64,000 bases of DNA from Brumicola pallidula DSM 14239 = ACAM 615 (GCF_000428905.1 NZ_AUAV01000008.1:1-64000), one strand, 5' to 3'. Positions 45,819 to 55,420 are shown, counted from the first letter of the stretch. Program-made: numbers and translations. Notes: generated from the letters alone by a model not told the origin.

Positions 45819-46670
45819 ATGCCAAAACTAGATGTTTTCCAATCTATGTGGGCAATGGAATATAAGAGACCCGATGGTTTTGAATTGAGCCTTGAAGAGA
45901 AAATTAAGAAAATTTCAGCGGCCGGATTTAAAGGCGTGAGTTTTGATATTGGTTACCATACATTAGACGTCATCAGTGAAGCTATGCCTCTAATGCAGGA
46001 ACATGGCTTAGACTTAGTTTATAACGCTTTTGTAAAAAATTCAGCGCATTACGCAGACATCATCGAATTTGCCTCTAGCCAACCAATCAAACCCCGTTTC
46101 ATTGCCATCATAGGTCAAGTTGAAGCTTGGAATGTAGAGCAAATATCTGCCATAACCAAAGAATGGATGGCAATAAGTGAGAAGGCGGGTATTACCTCTC
46201 TCGTAGAGATCCACCGTAATTGCATGACCAACGACTTGTTATTTACCCTGCAGTTAATGGAGCAAGTACCTGAATTATTGATGGTCGCAGACTTATCGCA
46301 TACCTTAGTCAACCAAGAGTATTATTTACCTTTACATGATCTCGCTAATCAACGTATCTCTGAGTTTCTTACCCGTGCAGAAGCATTCCATGGCCGTGTT
46401 GGTTCAAGAGAGCAAGTGCAAATTCCATTTTTGTTCCCACAAAACAAACCTTGGTTTGAATTATTTCAACAGTGGTGGTCAGAAGGTTTCGACAATTGGA
46501 TTAGTCGACATGGTAAAGAAAGCCAAGATGCATGCGTTTTCGTGTGTGAACTGGGTCCTCCTGTTTACGCTATTACCGCGGCCGACGGAGAAGAATTGAG
46601 TGATCGTTGGCAGGAAGCACTGGTGATGAAAGAAACTGCAGAGCAGCTCTGGCAGCGAGCGATTAAGTAA
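45819..46670 (+). CDS. Sugar phosphate isomerase/epimerase-like TIM barrel
   Basis: 283 residues from ATG 45819, after an AAGGAT binding site. AP endonuclease 2-type TIM barrel: KKISAAGFKGVSFDIG, TSLVEIHRNCMTND, LLMVADLSHTLVN, and VFVCELGPP supply metal-type Glu/His/Asp residues. Substrate unknown; such proteins include isomerases, dehydratases and epimerases of sugars and keto acids. It sits directly between the sulfotransferase and the AruI-like gene. Confidence 0.78.
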   Translation: MPKLDVFQSMWAMEYKRPDGFELSLEEKIKKISAAGFKGVSFDIGYHTLDVISEAMPLMQEHGLDLVYNAFVKNSAHYADIIEFASSQPIKPRFIAIIGQVEAWNVEQISAITKEWMAISEKAGITSLVEIHRNCMTNDLLFTLQLMEQVPELLMVADLSHTLVNQEYYLPLHDLANQRISEFLTRAEAFHGRVGSREQVQIPFLFPQNKPWFELFQQWWSEGFDNWISRHGKESQDACVFVCELGPPVYAITAADGEELSDRWQEALVMKETAEQLWQRAIK

Positions 46671-46764
46671 ACGTAGGCTTCTTTATTAACAATAAATTGT
46701 TATAAGACTTATTTATGCAAACGAAAATTTACATTATTACGAAATACAAAGGTAAACAATTTTT

Positions 46765-48381
46765 ATGTTACAACAAACATGTGGTGAAGCACTGACTCGA
46801 TTATTACAGGCATATGCTGTCGATACAGTTTTTGGCATTCCAGGGGTGCATACCATAGAGTTATATCGGGGACTAAAAGGTGCAACACTTAAACATATTA
46901 CGCCACGTCATGAGCAGGGCGCTGGATTTATGGCTGATGGTTATGCACGCGTAACGGGAAAACCTGGGGTGTGTTTTATCATCACCGGGCCGGGCATGAC
47001 GAATATTATCACCGCTATGGGCCAAGCAATGCAGGACTCGATCCCGATGCTGGTTATTTCATCGGTTAATCGTACTCAACAATTGGCAATGGGCGAAGGG
47101 CGATTACATGAGCTTCCTAATCAATTAGCCATTACCTCGCAAGTGTCTAAATTCAGTCATACTTTGCTCAGTGTAGACAATCTACCCAAAGTGCTAGCAC
47201 AAGCATTTACCATATTTAGCAGTCAACGCCCGGGTCCAGTGCACATAGAAATCCCGATTGATATATTGGCGCAAGATGCCAGTCACTTAGATATGCAACC
47301 ATGGCCAATGCCTAAACCACCTGCGCCAGAAGCCAGCAGTATCCAACAAGCGGTTACATTATTAAGCCAAGCTAAACGACCTATAATGATTTTAGGTGGC
47401 GGTGCTAAAAATGTGGATTCAGTGGCTCAAACCTTAGCTGAAAAACTAAATATGCCGGTAGTAAACACCTGTAATGGTAAAGGTATAATGCCGCCTGATC
47501 ATCCACTAGCAATAGGCTCAACGCCATCACATCCAGCAATCCGCGAAGAAATTGAAAGGCAGGCTGATGTCGTATTAGCAGTGGGCACTGAACTTGCCGA
47601 AACAGACTATGACTTTTTCTTCTTGGGCGATTTGAACATACAAGGCAAGCTCATTCGTATTGACATTGATAGCGCACAGTTGATGCGTAATCACAAACCA
47701 ACGCTACCAATTATGTCGGAAGCCCAGCAAGCATTAGACGCAATAAACAAACAATTGCCAATAAACAGTCACCGCAATACCGATCCAGTTTACGCACGCT
47801 GCAGCAAATTACGCGCCGACACCCAAGACATGAAAAAATCTGCGTATAGCGACTTTTTCAAAACCATTACCGAAACCTTAGGTGATTGTATAATTGTAGG
47901 GGATTCAACACAGCCTGCTTACTACGCTCAAGCGTATTACGAAACGAGTCATACAGCCCGTTATTTTCATTCAACAACGGGCTATGGAACATTAGGTTAC
48001 GCATTTCCGGCGGCGATTGGAGCGGCTATTGGTGCTCCCCACTTACCGGTTATTGGCTTAACTGGTGACGGTGGTGGCCAATTCAGTTTAAATGAAATTA
48101 TTAGTGCAGTAGATGCCAATATCCCGGTTATTTATATCGTCTGGAATAACCAAGGCCATGCCGAAATTCGACGTTTTATGGATGATGCAAAGGTTGAGAA
48201 AACGGGCGTCGATATTATTCCTCCCAATTATGTGGCCTTAGCCATAGCGATGGGTTGTCAAGCCACTCATGCCGATAGCTTGGCAGAATTGAAGGCGGCC
48301 CTAACTAAAGCAAAATCGCATGGCGCTCCCTTTTTAATTGAATTAGATGAATCTGCTCTTGATTGCGGGTATGCCTTTTAG
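46765..48381 (+). CDS. aruI: AruI-like 5-guanidino-2-oxopentanoate (2-ketoarginine) decarboxylase
   Basis: Thiamine-diphosphate enzyme of 538 residues. Catalytic E50 in TPRHEQGAGFMADGYARV, Pyr domain with FIITGPGMTN, central domain, and PP domain with GDGGGQFSLNEI and NNQGHAEIRR for ThDP/Mg binding. The N-terminal block VDTVFGIPGVHTIELYRGL closely matches AruI of the arginine transaminase pathway as I remember it, more than acetolactate synthases. It would turn 2-ketoarginine into 4-guanidinobutyraldehyde. An AruH-like transaminase is in the convergent operon (54221), which supports the call. Confidence 0.82.
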   Translation: MLQQTCGEALTRLLQAYAVDTVFGIPGVHTIELYRGLKGATLKHITPRHEQGAGFMADGYARVTGKPGVCFIITGPGMTNIITAMGQAMQDSIPMLVISSVNRTQQLAMGEGRLHELPNQLAITSQVSKFSHTLLSVDNLPKVLAQAFTIFSSQRPGPVHIEIPIDILAQDASHLDMQPWPMPKPPAPEASSIQQAVTLLSQAKRPIMILGGGAKNVDSVAQTLAEKLNMPVVNTCNGKGIMPPDHPLAIGSTPSHPAIREEIERQADVVLAVGTELAETDYDFFFLGDLNIQGKLIRIDIDSAQLMRNHKPTLPIMSEAQQALDAINKQLPINSHRNTDPVYARCSKLRADTQDMKKSAYSDFFKTITETLGDCIIVGDSTQPAYYAQAYYETSHTARYFHSTTGYGTLGYAFPAAIGAAIGAPHLPVIGLTGDGGGQFSLNEIISAVDANIPVIYIVWNNQGHAEIRRFMDDAKVEKTGVDIIPPNYVALAIAMGCQATHADSLAELKAALTKAKSHGAPFLIELDESALDCGYAF

Positions 48382-48392
48382 AGGACTATACT

Positions 48393-49373
48393 ATGAATGT
48401 TTTTCTTACTCGTCCCTTGTTCAACTCATCACTGTTAAAAGCTCGCCTGAGTGAAGCCGGCATCACATTAATCGTTGCAGATTCAGATGATATTTGTGAC
48501 CGGACTGAGTTGCTCGAAAAAATGCAAAATGTCGCGGCGATATTAACCCATACAGAAGATGATATTGACGCAGACTTAATCGCAAAAATGCCTTCAACAG
48601 TCAAATTGATTGCCAACTATGGCATTGGTTTTTCTAATATTGACGTTGTCGCGGCGGCAGAAAAAGGGATCCAAGTAACAAACACCCCTACCGAGGAAGC
48701 ATTTCATGCGACGGCTGAAGCGACCGTCGCTTTACTCGTCTCTATTGCTCGTCAAATTCCAGCATTAAGTGCAGAACGTAAAGCAATGAAAGCCGATCCG
48801 GCGCCATCTTTTCAACGCCCGACAGCCGTCTCTATCCGCAATAAAATTACCGGTATAATTGGTTTGGGTCGAATCGGTTCTCGAGTCGCGCAAATGATGC
48901 ATCATGGCTTTAACAACACTATTATCTATTATGATCTATCGCTAAATAAAGCAATGGGGCAAGCAGTCAACGCGAAAAAAGTAGAGCTCGCAGAATTAAT
49001 GAGTAACGCCGATTTCATCTGCGTTAACATGCCGTTGTCAGAACATACTTATGATTTAGTCAGCGCAAAAATGCTGGCTCTAATGAAACCCGACGCAGTA
49101 TTAATCAACACTGCCCGCGCCGGTCTAGTTAACGAGGAAGCCTTGATCTGCCGTTTAAACGCGGGCCAATTGCATGGTGCTGGACTCGATGTGTACACAG
49201 ATAAAGTCAATAACATTACCGCTAAAAATGTAGCCTTAACCTCGCATTTCGCCAACTTTGAAAGAGAAGCCTATACCGCAATGACCAATCTCGTTGCAGA
49301 CAATATTATTGGTTGTTTGAACAATAACAAACCAGTAACTCCTGTGAACTCGCCACGAGGTATTTCATCATGA
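48393..49373 (+). CDS. D-2-hydroxyacid dehydrogenase
   Basis: 326 residues from ATG 48393, placed after GAGGAC. NAD-binding GLGRIGSRVAQMM, ITNT/ATAEATVALL region, and the catalytic triad Arg/Glu/His type residues in LINTARAGLVNEEAL and the C-terminal part. Family of glyoxylate/hydroxypyruvate and 2-ketoacid reductases. In this operon it could reduce a 2-oxo acid such as 2-ketoarginine, or oxidise a D-hydroxy acid substrate. It overlaps the transporter gene by 4 nt. Confidence 0.83.
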   Translation: MNVFLTRPLFNSSLLKARLSEAGITLIVADSDDICDRTELLEKMQNVAAILTHTEDDIDADLIAKMPSTVKLIANYGIGFSNIDVVAAAEKGIQVTNTPTEEAFHATAEATVALLVSIARQIPALSAERKAMKADPAPSFQRPTAVSIRNKITGIIGLGRIGSRVAQMMHHGFNNTIIYYDLSLNKAMGQAVNAKKVELAELMSNADFICVNMPLSEHTYDLVSAKMLALMKPDAVLINTARAGLVNEEALICRLNAGQLHGAGLDVYTDKVNNITAKNVALTSHFANFEREAYTAMTNLVADNIIGCLNNNKPVTPVNSPRGISS

Positions 49374-50743
49374 TAGAAAACGACTACGCCATCCAAAAAG
49401 AACAATCTATTACCTTAGTGACATGGCTAAAATTAGTCGGCTGTTCGCTATTCGGTATCGCCTTTTTCCTTGTGCCTTTTGTACATGAAGGCACCTGGAC
49501 AATTAGTCTTGGTTTGGTATCAAAACTGCTCACTCAGCTGATTGCTGAGGATATGAAAATATTCACCTGCGGCATATTTTTTATCGGAGCAGTAGTCGCT
49601 ATTATTTATAATTTAAGCCCTAAATCATTTGCTCAGAAACTCCCTTGGAGCGAAAAATTTATCGCTTCTCATTGGTTGTGGACCGCACTCGCCATTATTG
49701 GAGGAGTGACCTCAGTAATGACTTTTTTCCAAATAGGTCCAGCATGGGTGATCGCTAAAGAAACCGGCGTCACGGCCTATATTGATGTGGCTGGTGCGAT
49801 TTTTTTATTAATAGGTCTCGGCTGCCTATTTTTGCCTTTTTTGACCGACTACGGGTTATTAGACTTTATCGGCACCTTGTTACAAAAAGGTTTCCAAAAA
49901 ATATTTAACTTACCAGGTCGAGCCACTATAGACACATTAACGTCTTGGGTTGGGTCGTCGAGTATTGCTATAGTGATGACTAACTATCAATACAAACAGG
50001 GTTTTTACAGTACACGAGAGTCTGCAGTTATTGCGACCAACTTCTCAGTTGTATCGATTCCTTTTGTATTGCTGACAGCACAAATAGCTGGCTTAGAAGA
50101 TTACTTCTTACAACTGTATGCCAGTATGTTGTTTATCTGCATTCTATGCGCGGTTATTACCCCTAAACTACCCCCATTATCGTCATTTAAAGATGAATAT
50201 TACGACGGCAAAGGCAAACAACTTAACGAAGATGTTGTTAGCGGTGAGAGTCGCTTAAAATGGGCCGCTCATAGAGCAATAGCCACAGCAACGAGCTCTC
50301 CATCGCCAGCTAAATCAATTAAAAAAGGCTTTTGGTCAATGATTGATATTTACTTGATGATGATGCCAGCAGCCATGACCATTGAGTTTTTGACCTTAGC
50401 GGTTTATTACAATACAAGCATATTGCAAACGATTAGTTATCCGCTGTCGTTGTTGTTAGAGCTGTTGCATATTCCAGAAGCTGAACTGGCTGCTCCGGGC
50501 CTATTTATCGGTTTAATGGATCAGTTTATACCCACTATCATCGCGGGTAATTTAAACTCGCCTATCACTAAATTTGTGCTCGCCGGACTGTCACTTACAC
50601 AACTGATATTCTTCGCCGAAACCGCCATTTTGATAATGCGCTCGGCAATCCCGATAACCATTACGCAGCTAGTAACAATATTTATTATTCGCACTGTTAT
50701 CGCTTTTCCGATACTGGTAGTTATTGCACATATGCTGTTTTAG
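49370..50743 (+). CDS. YjiH-family membrane transporter (nucleoside-recognition/Gate domain)
   Basis: 457 residues, 10-11 predicted helices. WVGSSSIAIVMTNYQYKQGFYSTRESAVIATNFSVVSIPF is the Gate/nucleoside recognition segment of YjiH-like proteins. Substrate unknown. ATG at 49370 overlaps the dehydrogenase stop by 4 nt. It is the only inner-membrane transport gene in the operon, so it is the likely entry point for the substrate after the TonB receptor. Confidence 0.78.
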   Translation: MIENDYAIQKEQSITLVTWLKLVGCSLFGIAFFLVPFVHEGTWTISLGLVSKLLTQLIAEDMKIFTCGIFFIGAVVAIIYNLSPKSFAQKLPWSEKFIASHWLWTALAIIGGVTSVMTFFQIGPAWVIAKETGVTAYIDVAGAIFLLIGLGCLFLPFLTDYGLLDFIGTLLQKGFQKIFNLPGRATIDTLTSWVGSSSIAIVMTNYQYKQGFYSTRESAVIATNFSVVSIPFVLLTAQIAGLEDYFLQLYASMLFICILCAVITPKLPPLSSFKDEYYDGKGKQLNEDVVSGESRLKWAAHRAIATATSSPSPAKSIKKGFWSMIDIYLMMMPAAMTIEFLTLAVYYNTSILQTISYPLSLLLELLHIPEAELAAPGLFIGLMDQFIPTIIAGNLNSPITKFVLAGLSLTQLIFFAETAILIMRSAIPITITQLVTIFIIRTVIAFPILVVIAHMLF

Positions 50744-50846
50744 GCGTAATAAACTCAATAACATAACATTCTTCGTATGTTATGCATTGCTGAGCTGTGA
50801 TTAGATACCCGATAGATAAATGAGTATCAATAATTTGGAGTCAAAC

Positions 50847-51989
50847 ATGATCGATATAACACAAATTACAAGCGAGCATATTACTGCACACGGACTTCCC
50901 GCTGCTGCATTTAAAGACAAAGACACTTATCAACTAGAGTGTGAAAAGTTATTTACTAATGGCTGGGCCAGTATTGGTTGTGGTCAACAAATAAGTAAGC
51001 CTGGTGATATTCTGCCGGTTAAAATCGCCGGTCATTCGTTAATTGCTATTCGTAATAAAAATGGTGAGATTGGCGTTTTTCACAATATATGTCGCCACAA
51101 AGGAGCCCCATTAGTTGATGAACCTTGCAATAAGCGCAGCCTTGTATGTCCATATCATAAATGGACCTACAAAATTGACGGTAACCTGCTCAGCGCTCCG
51201 AGTTACTTTGGCAATGAAAATAAAGTCATGTCTGCAGAAGATAAAGCTGACAAAAGCCTCATTAGTGTTCGTTTTGCCATTTGGTGGGACATTATTTTTG
51301 TCAATATTGACGGTCAAGCAGAACCCTTTGGGGATTTTATCCAACCACTCGATGAGTTGTTAGCCTCTTATCCTCAACATGATATCCGTAAGATAAGCAC
51401 TACCGACTATTCCGGTGAAGTTAACTGGAAATTAGCAGTAGATAACTTCCTTGATGGTTATCATGTTCCTTTTGTTCACTCTCAAGCATGCTCTTTAGAA
51501 TCGGTCCTCGAGCAAGATGATTTGCTGCTATCCGAGAATATTGTGGGTTTACGCCTAGCCAATGGTGCCAGTGCTAAGCAGGCCAAAACAGCTAAACAAC
51601 TGCCACACTTTACTGGTTTACCGCAAGAAAAGCGCGGAACACAGCAATGGTTTGGTATTTTCCCGAATACATTATTCTTTGTTGATCCTTGTTGGGTACA
51701 AACCATAGTAATTAAACCTATGGGCGAAACCACTACAGCCGAATCATTAAGTATTTACGTAGTGAATGATGAGGCGGCAAGTGACGAATATGCAGCAGAG
51801 CAGACCACCTTACATGAGATACTAAATGAGGTGAATCAGCAAGATATTGAACTGCTTGACAAATTACAAGTCACTCGCAGTAATGAGATAGCCAACCAAG
51901 GCCATCTTAATGCAGCTTGGGATCAAGTGAATATGACATTTCATCAAATGTGGCTGAAAAAAATGCGCGCTCAACCTTCAGCTCAATAG
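50847..51989 (+). CDS. Rieske non-haem iron oxygenase, alpha subunit
   Basis: 380 residues from ATG 50847, 6 nt after TTGGAG; a start at 50820 lacks such a site. Rieske [2Fe-2S] ligands C82-x-H84 and C101-x2-H104 (CRHKGAP, CPYHKW), mononuclear iron site DNFLDGYHVPFVH (H206, H211). The general build resembles Rieske monooxygenases acting on N-methyl or quaternary amines (glycine betaine, carnitine types) as well as aromatic-ring enzymes. The reductase (52200) and ferredoxin (53420) that complete the three-component system follow in the operon. Substrate unknown. Confidence 0.86.
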   Translation: MIDITQITSEHITAHGLPAAAFKDKDTYQLECEKLFTNGWASIGCGQQISKPGDILPVKIAGHSLIAIRNKNGEIGVFHNICRHKGAPLVDEPCNKRSLVCPYHKWTYKIDGNLLSAPSYFGNENKVMSAEDKADKSLISVRFAIWWDIIFVNIDGQAEPFGDFIQPLDELLASYPQHDIRKISTTDYSGEVNWKLAVDNFLDGYHVPFVHSQACSLESVLEQDDLLLSENIVGLRLANGASAKQAKTAKQLPHFTGLPQEKRGTQQWFGIFPNTLFFVDPCWVQTIVIKPMGETTTAESLSIYVVNDEAASDEYAAEQTTLHEILNEVNQQDIELLDKLQVTRSNEIANQGHLNAAWDQVNMTFHQMWLKKMRAQPSAQ

Positions 51990-51998
51990 GTATTCCAA

Positions 51999-52203
51999 TG
52001 ACTCGATTAGAAAATATCCGATTACTGAAAAACGCTAGCGATATTGTTAATCAGTCGTATAACCTAATGCAAAAACAGCAATGTAATACGTTATTTTTCC
52101 TGTCTTGACTATGCCTGATACGGATGCAAATGAAGGTGTAGATAAGTTTGAACGTTTACTTAGCTCATTGTTAGATACAGTTGGAGAAATCTTAACGCCA
52201 TGA
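51999..52203 (+). pseudogene. Small protein gene apparently frameshifted at a T-run
   Basis: ATG 51999 opens a frame of 36 codons (MTRLENIRLLKNASDIVNQS...) that stops at 52106-52108. A second frame, +1 shifted, continues from ~52087 to TGA 52201 (PDTDANEGVDKFERLLSSLL...). One extra T in the run at 52094-52098 would join them into a 68-residue soluble protein whose stop overlaps the next gene's ATG (ATGA), as expected for an operon member. Not a recognised family. Could be a real frameshift, a sequencing error, or two tiny genes. Confidence 0.4.
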
Positions 52204-53423
52204 GTTGTATTATTATTGGAGCCAGCCACGCTGGAGTGCAAGCAGCGGCTAATTTACGTCGTCAGGGATATGCAGGCAAAGTCACACTGATAAGTGCTGA
52301 CAATGTTTTGCCCTATCAACGTCCACCTTTATCAAAAGCATTTTTACAAAATGTGTTACCCGAACAAAAATTATGGCTGCGCCCCGACACTTTTTATCAA
52401 CAAAAAGACATTGATTTGATGTTAGGTAAGCGTGTCACTAATATTGACCGAGACCAGAGAACCGTCTCATTAGATGACATGCAGTGCCTATCCTATGACA
52501 AATTAATTATCGCTACAGGGGCGTCTATTCGTCGTTTAACCGTGCCGGGCAGTGATTTATCTGGGGTGCATTATTTACGTGATTATCAAGATACTATCGG
52601 TATTAGAGATTCCTTAAAACACGCTAATAATGTAGTGGTTATTGGTGGTGGTTATATTGGTTTAGAAGTGGCAGCGTCACTGCAAAAATTAGGTAAAAAT
52701 GTGACCTTGTTGCTTAAACATGACCGCCCTCTGAGTCATATAACCAGTAATGTGGTGAGTGATTATTTGACTCAACGACACACTACACATGGGGTCAATA
52801 TACAACTAAATGTCGTAGTGACAGAAATTATAGGTGTTGATAAAGTGCTAGCGGTAGAGACCCAAAATGGTCAACGTTACCAAGCTGACATGGTCATAGC
52901 GGGTATTGGTGTTGTCCCGGAACAACAACTTGCTGAACAATGCGGACTAGAAGTTAATAACGGTATTCGGGTAAATGAGTATATGCAGACCTCAGACCAT
53001 AATATCTTTGCGATTGGTGACTGCAGTAGCTTTTACCATCCGGTCTATCAAAAACAATTACGTATTGAATCGGTACAAAATGCAACGGATCAAGCAAAAA
53101 CCGCAAGCACCGCTATTTGTGGGCAGTTCGTGCCTTATTCTGCAACGGCTTGGTTTTGGTCTGATCAGTATGATGACAAGTTACAAACTGCTGGTTTATC
53201 TGAGGGCTATGACGAAATCGTGATACGTCAAGAAACAGAAAAAAGCCTGGCCGTTTTCTATTTAGCCCAAAACCAGCTAATTGCCGTGGACACGATTAAT
53301 CAGCCAAAATCATTTATGATCAGTCGTAAATATATCCATAATTTGCCTAAAGTTAACAAAATAATACTGGCCGACAAAAACCAAGATCTTAATAGTGCTT
53401 TCACTGAAATAGCAGGAGTATGA
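52200..53423 (+). CDS. FAD-dependent ferredoxin reductase of the Rieske system
   Basis: 407 residues: FAD site IIIGASHAGVQAAANLRRQGYAG, NAD site VVIGGGYIGLEVAASLQKLGK, and FAIGDCSSFYHP, with a C-terminal reductase domain. Same family as putidaredoxin/rhodocoxin reductases. It overlaps the ferredoxin gene by 4 nt and should pass electrons from NADH to that ferredoxin and then the Rieske oxygenase. Confidence 0.9.
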   Translation: MSCIIIGASHAGVQAAANLRRQGYAGKVTLISADNVLPYQRPPLSKAFLQNVLPEQKLWLRPDTFYQQKDIDLMLGKRVTNIDRDQRTVSLDDMQCLSYDKLIIATGASIRRLTVPGSDLSGVHYLRDYQDTIGIRDSLKHANNVVVIGGGYIGLEVAASLQKLGKNVTLLLKHDRPLSHITSNVVSDYLTQRHTTHGVNIQLNVVVTEIIGVDKVLAVETQNGQRYQADMVIAGIGVVPEQQLAEQCGLEVNNGIRVNEYMQTSDHNIFAIGDCSSFYHPVYQKQLRIESVQNATDQAKTASTAICGQFVPYSATAWFWSDQYDDKLQTAGLSEGYDEIVIRQETEKSLAVFYLAQNQLIAVDTINQPKSFMISRKYIHNLPKVNKIILADKNQDLNSAFTEIAGV

Positions 53424-53749
53424 CTATGCTTAATATAACCTTCATTTTACCCGATAAAAATAAAATTACCGTCGCCGCCAATGAAGGTGACAGTTTGATG
53501 CAAACCGCAGTAGACAACGACATAGAACAAATCAGTGGTGATTGTGGTGGTTGTTGCTCATGCGCAACTTGCCATTGTTTTATTGATGACAAGTGGAAAG
53601 ATAAAATGCTCCTTGCTGATGATATGGAAACAGAGCTATTAGAAGGTGCTATTGATAATATGCAAGAAAACAGCCGCCTGGCTTGTCAGATATTTTTAAG
53701 CAAAGAACATGATGGACTAGTGGTACACGTGCCAGAGAGTGATTGGTAA
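53420..53749 (+). CDS. [2Fe-2S] ferredoxin (adrenodoxin type)
   Basis: 109 residues with the cluster ligands in GDCGGCCSCATCHCF and a last Cys in SRLACQ. Family of vertebrate-type/adrenodoxin-like ferredoxins that serve P450 or Rieske oxygenases. Last gene of the plus-strand operon. Its stop codon coincides with the point where the convergent glyoxalase gene loses homology. Confidence 0.9.
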   Translation: MTMLNITFILPDKNKITVAANEGDSLMQTAVDNDIEQISGDCGGCCSCATCHCFIDDKWKDKMLLADDMETELLEGAIDNMQENSRLACQIFLSKEHDGLVVHVPESDW

Positions 53750-54127
53750 TGCAAAACCAATGTGACCAAAGCCTTTCGGTTGCTCATTGCCACTATGATA
53801 AGACACACTGTCGTCGCTCTTATCACCCCAATTGTGAGTAAGTTCTAACATAGCTGGGCGACCAAAGGTTTGCACCATGCGTTGATTGTCATCCCTTGAC
53901 CAATCACTGTGACGCTCTGGTGAGATACAAGCCAGAAAATATAGCGTGAACTTCATTTCATCAAAGTCTAATCGTGTTGTCAGCGTCATGCCCAATACGT
54001 CAGTATAAAACGTGAGCGTGCGTTCGGGATCTTTAATTCTAAACATGGTTTGATTAAACACAAACTCATGGGTAGCTGGATCGTGATACTCTATTAAGCC
54101 TTGTGCTTGGTCAAAATGACGACTCAT
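53717..54127 (-). pseudogene. gloA: Glyoxalase I gene, 3'-truncated
   Basis: The 136-residue frame matches glyoxalase I of the longer type (HEFVFNQTMFRIKDPERTLTFYTDVLGM, MLELTHNWG, GFGHIGFALP) up to about residue 128, then ends in eight unrelated residues. The C-terminal part with the metal-ligand Glu (usual ...G-YWIEI) is absent. Seen metal ligands: Gln (FNQT), Glu (LELTHNWG), His (GFGHIG). The loss point lies at ~53745-53749, exactly the ferredoxin stop. This is a deletion or insertion junction; the product should be inactive. Confidence 0.8.
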
Positions 54128-54220
54128 ATTAGTCTCCTATTTACTCTGTAAAAACCATAAGTGACTATGTTATCTTGTATTTTGAATGCGTTGGAATATT
54201 TTATGACATTAATGAACGTA

Positions 54221-55420
54221 TCACCGCTGCAGAGTCCGCAAATGTAAAAATTGCGGCATGAAGCTGTCAATTCGATTACATGCGTCTTCCAGTTGAACAT
54301 CATCCACCACGTAAGAAATGCGAATAAAGTCAGAGGTACACTTACCAAATGCGGTAGCGGGTAATACGCTAATTTTTTTCTGTTCGAATAAAGCGTCGGC
54401 AAACTGCTGTGCGTTAAGCCCGCTTTGGCTCACATTGACCAATAAAAACATGGATGCCTGTGGCGGTATGCAACTTAACTGTGGATGTTTAGCAAAGCAC
54501 TTAACTAAGCGGTCTCGACGTCGTTGGTAAGTTAGGCGCATTTTTTCAGACTCTGCCAATGCGTCGGGATCGGTCAATGCAGTATATGCGGCTTGTTGGA
54601 CAAATCCCGGTAGGCCATACAACATACATAATGACAGATTACTTAAGTGTTTAATTAATTCTATTGGTCCGATGGCCCAACCCACTCGCCAACCCGTCAT
54701 TGCATGAGATTTAGATAAACTGTTTATGGTGATTGTACGTTCAGCCATGCCATCTAAGCCAGAGATACTGACATGTTCACCTTCGAAAACAGTGTGGCTA
54801 TATACCTCATCAGATACCACCCAAAGATCATGCGTAATGGCTAGTTCAGCAATAAATTGCAGTTCATCTTTGCGCAACATCATTCCGCTTGGATTGCTTG
54901 GCGTCGCAAAATAAATAGCTTTGGAATGCGTCGTGATGGCAGCGCTCAGAGTGGCTTTGTCTAAACGAAAATGATTTTGCGTATCCATCGCAACCGGCAC
55001 TAATGTAGCGCCAGTTAACTCAATACACGCTTCGTATGTAATATAATTGGGCTGCAATACAATCGCTTCATCTCCCGGCTCTAAAATACATAAAGAGCTA
55101 GCAAACAAAGCGTTTTGCGCTCCTGCTAACATGATGACATTGTCTTTTGTGACTGTTTGACCAGAACTCGCTTGATGATTAGCGGCAATTTTTTCACGTA
55201 AACAGCCACGTCCTTCAATTTCAACGTAATGTGTATCGCCGCTGCGTAAACTAGTTATTGCACTGTCGACTACAGAGGCAGGTGTGTCGAAATCGGGATC
55301 GCCAATGCTTAAAATAATAACGCTTGGATCGCGTTCTTTGAGGGATGTTGCTTTAAAATGGATGTCCCAAGCATCCACAGTTTCGCCTTGAATAGCTTGA
55401 GTGAGTGGCGCATAACGCAT
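54221..55420 (-). CDS. aruH: AruH-like arginine:pyruvate transaminase (class I/II aminotransferase)
   Basis: 399 residues from ATG 55420 (MRYAPLTQAIQG), 9 nt after AGGA. Fold type I: GDPDFDTPASVVDSA, NALFASSLCILEPGDE, TPSNPSGMML, SDEVYSH, and the PLP Lys in SLSKSHAMTGWRVGW. The start and the DAWDIHFKA block strongly resemble AruH of Pseudomonas. Would convert L-arginine and pyruvate to 2-ketoarginine and alanine. AruI-like enzyme is encoded in the convergent operon. Last intact gene of the minus-strand operon. Confidence 0.82.
   Translation of the reverse strand: MRYAPLTQAIQGETVDAWDIHFKATSLKERDPSVIILSIGDPDFDTPASVVDSAITSLRSGDTHYVEIEGRGCLREKIAANHQASSGQTVTKDNVIMLAGAQNALFASSLCILEPGDEAIVLQPNYITYEACIELTGATLVPVAMDTQNHFRLDKATLSAAITTHSKAIYFATPSNPSGMMLRKDELQFIAELAITHDLWVVSDEVYSHTVFEGEHVSISGLDGMAERTITINSLSKSHAMTGWRVGWAIGPIELIKHLSNLSLCMLYGLPGFVQQAAYTALTDPDALAESEKMRLTYQRRRDRLVKCFAKHPQLSCIPPQASMFLLVNVSQSGLNAQQFADALFEQKKISVLPATAFGKCTSDFIRISYVVDDVQLEDACNRIDSFMPQFLHLRTLQR

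Noticed and set aside
46765-48381. Acetolactate synthase large subunit as an alternative call
   Set aside because: The N-terminal block matches AruI-type enzymes better, there is no small-subunit gene nearby, and an AruH-like gene is in the adjoining operon.
54124-54402. 92-codon minus-strand frame overlapping the aminotransferase 3' end
   Set aside because: Out of frame with the real aminotransferase gene and without family likeness.
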